Assembly (NCBI GenBank): GCA_024362935.1
Contig: JANCRA010000061.1
Span: 1,984,001 to 2,048,000, forward strand
DNA length: 64,000 nucleotides
Direction: 5' to 3'
Origin: Setophaga petechia
Lineage: Eukaryota; Chordata; Aves; Passeriformes; Parulidae
A program made the translations under genes and the position numbers. Of this stretch, positions 55,455 to 64,000 are shown piece by piece. The notes below the pieces were generated by a model. That model was given only the letters and a program-made list of their open reading frames with translations. It was not told the origin of the DNA and did no database searches. Numbering within the stretch: the first letter of the stretch is position 1; each line of letters opens with the position of its first letter.

Positions 55455-57000
55455 CATGCTCCAGATTCCCCAAGAGTGTGCTTTATTGAGACAAAAGGAG
55501 AGCAATCTCAGGATGTCTGCTGATCAGGGCAATAACTACCGAATGTTGATGTGTGCAGCAATAGAGAGGACAGAGAGGAGAGTAAAGGGAGATCATAGTA
55601 GTGAGATCTATCTCCCTTTCTTCCTATCTCTCTAATCTATCTATCTATGTAACATTCACATAATTGAATCTTCCTGGCTCTGGTCCAAGGCAGTTGGAGG
55701 TGCAAAGCTCACCTAAAGCATCCCTCTCAGGAGAGGATTAGAGACATGTTCCCTCAACCAATTCTGAGAAGGCAGACATGTTTTCCCCTCCAGATATGGT
55801 GGTTTTTTCCCGTCAGAGTTATTTTCCTCCTCCAGCCTCTTGTGCCCTGAAGTCTCATGTTAATTCCTTAAATTTCTGCCTGTCCTAGGGAGGTGGAACA
55901 ATTCCATGTCTACGTGGAGTTTGGTGCTTCGGGTCACACATGCCATGCATTACATGACACATGGTTTCCTTCACTGGCAACCCCAGGGCTGTGTAAGTGC
56001 ATTCGTTAATGGGGCCTTAGGAGAGTCTCTGTTTGTGCTGGTCAGATTACTCTGTTGACAAAAGAGGGAGAAGAAACACTTTGGTCCTCCTCCATGTACT
56101 GAGGTGGCCATAGAGGCTGTGAGACCTCCATCTGAGGCTCTTTGCACACATCCTCATCTCCTGAATGACCAGGTTTTCTAACAAGAGTGTGAATGTCAGA
56201 AGGGCAGGAATGCTGGTGCAGGCCTGAAATGAACTTGAACTGCAGAAGTATCTCTCACAAGGAGTGAGCTGACCCAGGAAGCCACCTGCGGAGCCAGGAT
56301 GGAGCTGTTGGACAGGGTGGGGTGTCAGTCACTACTGAAAGACAAACAGGACATGGCAGAAGCAGAGGGAGGCCCTCAGCAGATGACTGAGAAATGCCAC
56401 ACCTTCCCTGCCAGCTGCCTGAGGAGCTCTTGGAGCTTCAGTCCCAGATGGCCCCTGACTGTAGGGCCAGGGTCACTTTGGAATCTGTGCCTCCCCTTGA
56501 ACACAGAATGACCCAGGAGTGCAGCAGCACAGGGCTTTGGGAACGTGTGAGCCCAGCAGTCTTTGAGTCTTGGCCCACAAAGCTCCTATGGGAAGTTGAA
56601 ACCCATCTTCTCTTGCTTTCTGTGCAGGTGCTTCTAGGCGCAGGTGCAGCAGGTGGAAGAGCCACAGGAGAATGGCCAGGTAAGCCTGACTGGCCAGGTG
56701 ACAGAGGGAAGGGCAGGAAGAGGGGCATAAACCAGAGCTCTTGGGACTGAGGAGGCCAGGAGTCCAACAGGCACTGCAAGCACAGAGCCTTGGAATCTAC
56801 AGAGAACAGCCCTGGGACAGGAGGGTTACATTGGAAGCAGATGTGGGGAGGGAAGCAGAAAGAAGTGGCTGAATAAATAGTAATTTGAGGCTGCAAGAGG
56901 AAAAAAGCTGAGCTTGATGGCAGCTCCCAGTCACTTGCTCTGCATTTGTGTGTACAGAAGATCAAGGCAGAGCCATAAGCAGAGCTGCCCGAAGCTCAGA
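55455..57000. other. region between provirus and coiled-coil exons
   Basis: A (CTAT)n run lies at about 55632-55648. An AATAAAG-like minus-strand signal near 55482 hints at another LTR. A possible splice-bounded segment at 56627-56680 (gtgcag acceptor, CCAG/gtaagc donor) precedes the coiled-coil exons but has no identifiable product. Confidence 0.3.
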
Positions 57001-57008
57001 GTGCTCTC

Positions 57009-57094
57009 ATGGCAGTGAAGAGGAGGAACAAGGATGACATGAGAAGAATTCAAGAGGAGAATCTTGATCAGCAGAGGAGTGATCAACAAAACCA
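57009..57094 (+). pseudogene. possible coiled-coil exon upstream of PAK-like gene
   Basis: The open segment KRRNKDDMRRIQEENLDQQR, SDQQNQ ends at CAG/gtgagt and is highly charged, coiled-coil-like. Its donor phase (0) does not fit the next exon, which needs phase 1, so one of the two is mis-delimited or frame-damaged. Confidence 0.4.
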
Positions 57095-57153
57095 GGTGAG
57101 TGGAAGAGTGGCAGCCACTCCAGTCATGAAACCTCCTCTCTTTTGTCTTTTAG

Positions 57154-57290
57154 AAAACATGAAGGAACAGCTGGATGCAGAGCTTCAGATAGCTCACAGT
57201 ATGTTCAAGGCAAGGCAGAAGAGGCTGGAGGAAGAACTGAAAATCTTCGGGGAGAAACTTAATCGCTTCTGTCAGTCTCTGCAAAAGCAA
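57154..57290 (+). pseudogene. coiled-coil exon
   Basis: After tttttag the frame reads NMKEQLDAELQIAHSMFKAR, QKRLEEELKIFGEKLNRFCQ and SLQKQ to donor CAA/gtgagt. A heptad-like pattern and high charge indicate a coiled coil. It ends in phase 0, compatible with the next exon. Confidence 0.55.
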
Positions 57291-57686
57291 GTGAGTGAAA
57301 GAGGGATGCAGTCACTGCAGTCACCAATCTGGTCGTTTCTGCCCTTCTTGCCTTGCCAGTGCACAGCAGCAGGGAGTGAGGCCATGCCTCTGAGTGCCAT
57401 CCTGCTCTTGTGTGTATCACAGTCACTCTGAAGGACATTTCCTGGTGTGCTGAATCTCAACTGCTGCCCTGCACAGTGAAACTTGTCCTTTGGCCTTCTG
57501 GCCAGCAGTCATCCAAATTGATTCCTGCTGGCCTGTTCCTGCTCTCCTTGTTTCTTGAGGTGGAGGATTGGAACAAGCTGTCTGTATCCCTTGTCAATCT
57601 GTTCTTTGCCTTTCCTCACAGTTGATGACTCCTGGCTGACAGGGACAAGCTGTAGTGTCTGACTGCTTTGTTCTGTGTGATTTGAG

Positions 57687-57945
57687 GTGCGAGTGTTGAC
57701 ATCTCACCGGGCAGCCTGCGAAGACTTCCAGCAAATGTCTGGCAATGAAGAGCTCCAAGGTTGCCATGAGGCACAGGAACAGTGCCCACCAGAAATGCTC
57801 CAGGTCCAGCACATCATGGGCTCTGAACCTGCTGCCGCAGCAGCATCAGCTCGAGGACGCCCTGTCAAACCTGGGAACTCCAGCTCGGGCAGTTCCTTCA
57901 TCTCCCTGGAACAGCAGACTGAGGAGAAGTACCTGGAGATGCTGG
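57687..57945 (+). pseudogene. exon linking coiled coil to kinase
   Basis: The frame contains VRVLTSHRAACEDFQQMSGN, EELQGCHEAQEQ..., a short alanine run, and FISLEQQTEEKYLEML before donor G/gtacgt (phase 1). This phase fits the first kinase exon (G plus AG gives Glu). Confidence 0.5.
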
Positions 57946-58359
57946 GTACGTCTGGTGTGTTTCTTGTCTGAGGGACAGTGTGTTGTGTGCGGCTGTCAGC
58001 AGAGCTGTACCAAATGCTCCTCCTGAGTTTGGTGTCACAGGGCCATTCAGGACTCCCCAGAGGAAGTGCTGTGCTCCGAGGCAGCGAGAGAGCGCTCTGG
58101 GCGTTCCTGCTGCCTTTGAGGGCACCTTGGACTGGCTTGGCTTTGCCTGAGCTTCCCTCTCTGCTAAAGGCTGAAGCAGGGATTGTTCTTGGATCAGCAG
58201 AAGGTCGTGACCTAGCAAATGATCTAGGCAAATCCTCTGTGCTATTGGCCACACTCAACAGAATTCTTAGCTTCCTAAATTCTCCTTAGACTCCTGACTT
58301 CCAACCAGAGAAAAAACACTTCACAGAAATGGACTGGCTTTGGAGTTTTGTATTTTTGG

Positions 58360-58520
58360 CCAGGGATTTTTCTTTTTTTTTGGGGGGGGGGGGGGGGGGG
58401 GGCTGTTTTTGTGCTCTTTATTTTTTGTAGAGGCCTTTTGTTTTTTTGTTTGTGTCGGGTTTTTATTGTGTTTTGGGTTTTTTAGGTAGATGGTTTGTGG
58501 GGCTTTTTTGGGGGAGTTGG
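58360..58520. repeat. poly-G tract and G/T low-complexity DNA
   Basis: About 22 consecutive G (58381-58402) follow a T run, then T/G-rich sequence. It could form G-quadruplexes and is a likely place for sequencing error. Confidence 0.85.
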
Positions 58521-59765
58521 TTTTCCTCCATCCTGAAAGAGCCCTTGCGCCCCATGTCTTACTGATGTCATTTTTATGACTGTTACTTTTACCACCACTA
58601 CATATGCAGTTTATTTTCATGAGAATGCTATCTTTTTGTCAATAAAGGATGTTATCTTTTTGTCAGTAAGAACTACTTTGAAAGAACATCAGGTTACAGG
58701 ACAAATAGAGAGCAAGAGATCCTTTCCATGTGTCCCCAAAGAAAAAAGCGATACTTTCTAACAGCCTTTATTTAATCTTCTAGTTTTATGCTTATCAAGA
58801 TGTGTCCAAGAGACACAACCAAGTGCCGTGACCAGGTAAAAGTGTACTGCAGGCATTTCTCAGGAGAGAGCCTCCAGCTCAGCCATGGGATATTCCTCAG
58901 ATCCAGGGCACTTTTCCATACCCAATTCCCACTCTTTCCCATGACTGTTACAATCCTACCCATTGGCCCAAGCCCTGCTCAGATCAGTCTCTAGGAAAAC
59001 ACATCAAGTCCTTTGTGATTCTGCAGCACAAGCCAATGCATCTGCTTCTTGCCCATAACAGCTGCCAGTGCTGTGCTCTCAGAGAAGACCTGCTGGGGCT
59101 GAGACCAGAGCCCAGTGGATTCTGTGTCTACCATCACCTGTTGGGACAAAAAGGGCACTGATCTGCACCTCGGTGTGGCTGATCTCAAAGCCCATCCTGT
59201 TGTGTCCTGAATGGGGGCAACAGCTTGTACGGGGATCAGGCTGGCTGTGGCTTCTTCCCACTGCTTGTCAGTGCTCATGCTTGGGCTTTGTCAGCCTTGT
59301 TGTGCTAGCTGCCCTGTCCCTGAGGGCTGGTGGGACTGCAGAGGCTGGAGCCCTCCTTAGCTGGGAGAGGGGCATCTTTGAGCTCAGCCTGCTCATAAAC
59401 AGGTCAGGGTCCTGATGCTGAAAGCCCTGTTGGGATTGGCTCTAGCATCAGCTGCTCTGGTTTACAAATGGAAAGGCATTCTTTTGGCAAACTGCTGAAA
59501 GGTGGGTGAGATGTCCTTCCCTCCTGGAAATGCATCTCCCTGTGCTTTATTTCCTGTCAAGAGAACTCTTCAAAGGACTGTGCAAAATCAGTCTCTGTGC
59601 CGGCCATCTGCACTGCAGAGCTGCCTGTCCTGTTGCTGTTGTGGTTGCTGCTACCCAGCTGAGCACAAAGGGCTCAGAGCCCCAGACAGTGGGGCTGCCT
59701 TTTGTATCTCCTGCAAGCTGGGATCTCTGCTTTCAAGTCAGCATCTTGCATTTTGTTTCCCTCAG

Positions 59766-59832
59766 AGAGAATGGTGAACTCCACTGAAAATCCTGTGATG
59801 AAATACACGGATCTGGTATATATTGGCAGCGG
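59766..59832 (+). pseudogene. PAK3: PAK-like kinase exon 1, glycine loop start
   Basis: The exon encodes ERMVNSTENPVMKYTDLVYI and GSG, matching the KKYTRFEKIGQG region of PAKs. The donor GG/gtaagt is in phase 2. Confidence 0.75.
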
Positions 59833-60525
59833 GTAAGTCCAACAGCAGTTACCTCCACATAACCATGGGCCAGGTATTTTTCTGCTGGAATGTCTATCCA
59901 GTGTGATGTCAGGCCAGCTGCAAAGATGTTCACACACTGAGGAGAGATTGTCCTATCTCTCCATGCTGCTCAGAATTTGTGAGTGGGCTCAGAAGGCATT
60001 GTCAGAGATACTCCTTGCTGCCGAGGTCTTACTTGCATCAAGGAACAGGACCTGAAAGGTCTCCTTGTTTCTCAAGTGTGAGACAGCTCTGTGTTAATTT
60101 CTTCAGCATATTTTGTATGTCTCAAAATCATACTGGCACACTAATGAAAAAAGAAGAAAGCTGCTTGCCTGGAAGAGCAACCTACCCCCTTATCAATTCT
60201 GTGAGATAACGTTTTCCAGGAACAATTCTTTCCCCTAGTTTGCAGAAGGAAACAATCTGTGGTCAGGACAGGAACCACACCTTTCACTTTAGGAAGTGAA
60301 ACACAAGAGGAAAGACTAAACTCCCTTTAGAAGTTAAACCCCAGCTATTCAGGATAAGGCCCAGTGCCCACGCACTTGAGAAGAAAATGCATCATCTGCC
60401 TTCTGTCAGAGCCCTCCTGCATCCCGCAGGTTTTAGGCATTTACAGCACACATCTCCTGTGTGGGCTGGCTTTCACTGCAAGATCTAAATGCCTTCTCCT
60501 TTCTCTGCTTCTCTTTTGCTTCTAG

Positions 60526-60574
60526 GAGTTTTGGAGATGTTTGTAAAGCACTCAACACTGCCACAGGAGAAGAG
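60526..60574 (+). pseudogene. PAK3: PAK-like kinase exon 2, glycine loop end
   Basis: The exon encodes SFGDVCKALNTATGEE between ttctag and GAG/gtaaat. It completes GxGxFGxV, where PAK3 has GASGTVYTA. Confidence 0.75.
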
Positions 60575-61340
60575 GTAAATGTCAACAGGCCCTGCAAACT
60601 CTGCTGCTCCTGAGGGGCCTTCCCCCTTGTGTGAGCTGTGGCTGGAGCTTTGGGCAGAGCTGTGCTGAAAAGGCACAAGAAGCACAGACTGGTGCCAGCC
60701 TGCAAAATACATTTGGGACTTTGTCCTCCTCAGCTGCTGGAAGGAAGGCACGGAGGGCAGCGGTTCCTTTCAGACAAGGACGCGCTGACTCGCTCTCCAT
60801 TGCTAAAACAAAGGCGGTGCCTTCGAGCACCTCACTGCTCTTTGCGGCTACAGCTTCAGAGTCCTGAATTCTCATTTCTGGCTGCCAGCAAATCCATCTC
60901 AAAGTTACTGGTAGTTCCTTAGCCACCTGCAGTGCTGCACTTGGGAACTGCACGTAGGGAGAGATCTGCAAGGTGTCCCTAAAAGCTCTAAGCCCTGCCC
61001 AAAGCCCAAGATGTATCCACAGAGTATTAAGGCATGGATCATTTCTTCTGATTCCCAAACAAAGCAGCAGAGATTGTGGTCAGAGCTTTGTGGGTGATAG
61101 CTGAGACACCGCTGTTACCAACTGGACAAAACAAAATGTCTGTGGCCCCACATGTCCTGTAACTGGCCCCCAAGGAGCAGAGAAATGGGCTGTTGGAATG
61201 TCAGTTCCTAATCACTGCAGTGCCTAATCACAAGGCAGTTTGGCACAGCTCAGCTGTGGCATTGCAAAATCACTCGCTCCAATGCACTGTGGTCTCGTGC
61301 CACCAACTTCTCAAGTTACTGATTTTCAATGTCATTTTAG

Positions 61341-61447
61341 GTGGCCATAAAGAAAATAAATCTTCAAGGACTGAGGAGGAAGGAGCTAACCGATAATGAA
61401 ATCATGAAGAGGTACAGGAGTCTCAATGTTGTGAATTATTTAGACAG
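61341..61447 (+). pseudogene. PAK3: PAK-like kinase exon 3, catalytic lysine
   Basis: The exon encodes VAIKKINLQGLRRKELTDNE, IMKRYRSLNVVNYLD. It matches PAK [20 protein letters not shown]...NIVNYLDS, with a shorter segment after NEI. Splice sites are intact. Confidence 0.85.
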
Positions 61448-62113
61448 GTGAGAGATCATGGTCTTATCCTATGGATGTGTGTTTACATACAGAAATCGGG
61501 AGAGGTTAAAAACCCACTTTGGTCAGTGGCAGGAAGTAGAGCTGTTAATTTTTATTTATTCATATTTCACTACTCATCTCCAATGGATGAGAAGAGAGTG
61601 CATCTTGTCTGCATGAGTCTTCCCTGGCACACATAATTTGAAAATTATTCCAAAATTATTCAAAACCTGGATCAGCGGTGTCTTCCTAAGTCAATAGTCT
61701 CGAAGTTCACTGCCTGCACATTTTTTTGGGATTGATTTTTTTCAAGTTTCTTAAGGGCTGATGAACCATCCTAAAGTGGATTTCCCTTGCATTGTGGCCC
61801 TTCTTTGCCATTGCTGTGCATGCCAGGAAGACTAGGTGGTTATTTCCAGAAACACCATGCCTGACAGGTTTTTGATCTGGGCTGTTTCTAAACTGCACTT
61901 TTTGCTTGCTGACCGTCTAAGACATCTCCGTTTTCACAGCTATGCCTTTCTCTTTGAGACTGCATAGATTGCAAACAATGCACAGCCAGGCGGGAATCTC
62001 TATTCCTTTGATTCTGCCCTTGTCACAAAGACCTCTGGAAATAAGAAACCTGGAAGCAAAAATTCAACCTAGTCATGCATGTTCAACTCCATGTCCTTGT
62101 TTCCTTCTTTCAG

Positions 62114-62231
62114 CTACTTTCTGGGTGAGGAATTCTTGCTGGTTATGGAGTACATGGATGGAGGCGCCCTGAGCGATGTCACCAGCAAGACCTGCCTGTC
62201 TGAAGATGAGACAGCAGCCATCAGTCGGGAG
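62114..62231 (+). pseudogene. PAK3: PAK-like kinase exon 4, hinge
   Basis: The exon encodes YFLGEEFLLVMEYMDGGALS, DVTSKTCLSEDETAAISRE. It matches [39 protein letters not shown]. Open; donor GAG/gtcagc. Confidence 0.87.
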
Positions 62232-62917
62232 GTCAGCAATCCCATCTGCGTTTCCAAGGGCTTGGGCTTGTCTGGCAAACAGGGGCTCAGATCAGGAGAG
62301 GTTTCATGTGCCAAGCTTTGTTTCTGTGTTGCGGGTGTGCTATGGGCAAGTAAAAGCATCTCAAGTGAAAGGCCTGCCAGTGCCCCTGCACTCCCTGTAC
62401 TCAGTGCCAGCACTCTTATCTCCTGCTGTTGTATTCTCGCTCTGCCTCATGTATTTGCTGTTCTCCACCTTGCCTCTCTAAATGTTTGCCTGGAGTCTGT
62501 CTCCACTGCATTCCTTGCCTGTGAAAACAAAGATGCTGGTGGCAGGATTTGAAACAAACAGCACAGAAAAAAAGACAGAGACTCGTTTCTCTCAGTCCTC
62601 AGCTAAAAAGGATAGGAGTGCAGCCAAAATGCTCTTTGCTTCTGAGCACATCCACTGCAGCAGGAGTCATCCTGGCTGCTTTGCAGGGAGCAGTCTACAA
62701 GAGAAGGTGCTGTTGCTCTTTCAAAAGCTGACGTTGCCTTTCCTCAGAAAGCTTCTGCTCTGCAAGTGTTGGAGCAGCAACTCTTCCTCTCAGTGGCCCT
62801 GTCTTCTGCCATTACTCCCTATTCCCCTGGAGAGGGAATCTTTTAGATTCTTTCTTTCCTTTCTTGTGGGATGAAATCCCATCACTCATTTTTGCCCTCC
62901 TCCGTTTTCTCTCTCAG

Positions 62918-63017
62918 TGCCTGCAAGGGCTTTTTTTTCTTCACTCAAACCACGTGATCCATCGAGATGTGAAGAGCGACAACATCCTTCTCAGAACCGA
63001 CGGCTCTGTCAAGCTGG
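62918..63017 (+). pseudogene. PAK3: PAK-like kinase exon 5, catalytic loop
   Basis: The exon encodes [33 protein letters not shown]. The catalytic HRDVKSDN is intact. Donor G/gtcagt is in phase 1 and fits the next exon (GCT GAT TTT). Confidence 0.88.
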
Positions 63018-63420
63018 GTCAGTATATTCTTGATCAGGTGCAGCATTCCAGGGATGTGGGTGTGGGGCTGCTTTGAGTGACAGCCAGCTCCCCAAAAATG
63101 GTGCTGGTGGCAGCGCAGGGACACCCACTGTGATCCGTGGGCACAGTTGCAACGTGCACAGAGGAATGACAAGGAACAAGCAGTCAAGAGTGGCCTTGCT
63201 CTGTGTGTGTCCCTTCCAGAGGGAGGCAGCTACAAGTCTAAAGCTTCCAAAGAACAAAAGCCACTGCTGGAGACAGTGTAAAAAATGGGGGATTTTAAAA
63301 GTCACCAATGCCAGGAGATTCAACAGCACATTTGCAAACTTCTCCTGGGGAATTCTTTTGCTTGCTTTCCTAATTGTACAGAATTCAAGTAAAACCAGTA
63401 TTTTTGCTTTCTCCTCAGCT

Positions 63421-63606
63421 GATTTTGGCCTCTCTACTTAGCTCACCCCTGAGCAGAGCAGACGGTGCTCACTAGCCAGGACTCCTTGGTGGATGGCGCC
63501 TCAAGTGGTGACAGGTCAACCGTATGGCCCCAAAGTCTTTTGGAATCGTGGGGATTGAAATGATAGAACAAGAACCTCCGTACTGGAACCAGAGTCCTGG
63601 CACGGT
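63421..63606 (+). pseudogene. PAK3: PAK-like kinase exon 6, stopped and frameshifted
   Basis: The exon starts in the A of ADFGLST, then TAG (63439-63441), then LTPEQSRRCSLARTPWWMAP, QVVTGQPYGPKV. At about 63533 some 11 nt are missing relative to PAKs (DIWS region). The homologous reading GIVGIEMIEQEPPYWNQSPG continues in another frame to ACG/gtaagg. Confidence 0.87.
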
Positions 63607-64000
63607 AAGGAGCAAATACGCACTGATCCCATTGTCCTTCTCATCTGTCACTTGTCCTGTGTTGGACCCTGGACAAAATCCCATTGCCATCTGTGGGAAC
63701 TACTTCAGCCATGGCCCTTCCTAAAAATGTCCCTGCAACACATCAGCATCTGGTGTAGTTTTGGTTGCACCAGTGAAGGAACTCAAGCCTTACCACATGC
63801 AAACGAACTCCATTTTCAGGCTACACTTTCCTTTGGGTTATAAGTGGTTCCAGTTCTTTTGTCTGTGGAGATGGCCCCAGTAACAGGAAACAAGTATCTC
63901 AGAACTGCTGTTATCTTTCCAGAAATCAAGGAAGGAAACCCAAACTCAACGAAGTTTCTAAAACTGTGGTCTTTAGAGAGGAACCTAACCCACCGTGCAG
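63607..64000. other. intron after PAK-like exon 6
   Basis: No further kinase exon is seen before the window ends. The C-terminal lobe exons, if present, lie beyond 64 kb. Confidence 0.45.

Larger units (their letters stand above)
57154..63606 (+). pseudogene. PAK3: coiled-coil / PAK3-like kinase gene, disabled in the activation segment
   Basis: Eight exons with matching splice phases join a coiled coil to a STE20/PAK kinase domain: 57154-57290, 57687-57945, 59766-59832, 60526-60574, 61341-61447, 62114-62231, 62918-63017 and 63421-63606. The kinase keeps the glycine loop (IGSGSFGDV), the VAIK lysine, an alpha-C region (NEI), the hinge (VMEYMDGG), HRDVKSDN and DFG. The last exon has TAG just after DFGLST, a Gln replacing Glu in the APE-like motif, and an ~11-nt deletion that shifts the frame. 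No CRIB/p21-binding exon was seen. PAK3-like kinases are reported to be greatly expanded in zebra finch, and this is likely a decayed member of such a family. The parent of the coiled-coil part is unknown. Confidence 0.75.

Noticed and set aside
1..64000. CRISPR arrays, rRNA, tRNA genes, bacterial operons
   Set aside because: None seen. The only tRNA-like strings are retroviral primer binding sites.

Overview
This is vertebrate nuclear DNA, almost certainly from a bird and probably a passerine. The evidence is CR1 LINE tails of the avian type, several avian-type endogenous retroviruses (ERVs) of class I and class II, split genes with GT-AG introns, and decayed copies of three vertebrate genes: ELL2, RHOBTB3 and a PAK3-like kinase. 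There is no operon, ribosome binding site or CRISPR array. Nearly every long open frame outside the exons listed here is chance or repeat-derived.

Layout. 1-28.3 kb (+ strand): serial partial copies of ELL2, the RNA polymerase II elongation factor. Copy A is only a linker exon (793-1063). Copy B (about 1.1-6.4 kb) keeps N-terminal ELL-domain exons but is broken. Copy C (about 19.0-27.2 kb) keeps the complete C-terminal occludin-homology module and a poly(A) signal but has no 5' exons here. The B and C units are duplicates of each other, including flanking DNA at 6.6-7.2/13.5-13.8 kb and 27.4-28.3 kb. A class II ERV with two almost identical 345-bp LTRs (7211-7555 and 13144-13488, 6-bp target duplication AGCCCC) has split unit B. 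A much older class I ERV pol lies at 13.9-15.3 kb, between the units. A likely solo LTR (22.2-23.5 kb) sits inside unit C.

28.3-35 kb: two more LTRs, a CR1 tail and low-complexity T/G sequence. 35.5-50.5 kb (- strand): ten recognisable RHOBTB3 exons in the correct order, carrying at least four disabling lesions, with CR1 insertions in and near the introns. 51-55.5 kb: a CR1 piece, then a short class II-like provirus (two LTRs, tRNA-Trp-like primer site, GC-rich interior, no recognisable pol). 57-63.6 kb (+ strand): coiled-coil exons spliced in phase onto PAK-type kinase exons. The kinase is intact through the catalytic loop and DFG motif but stopped and frameshifted in the next exon.

ELL2 and RHOBTB3 face each other tail to tail here, as in other amniotes, where the block is Z-linked in birds. 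Both are decayed and the region is retrovirus-rich. A non-recombining or duplicated copy of this Z block (W-linked, a Z-linked duplicate, or germline-restricted) is therefore my leading inference, but the sequence alone cannot settle it. All boundaries and comparisons were read by eye; no database search was run.
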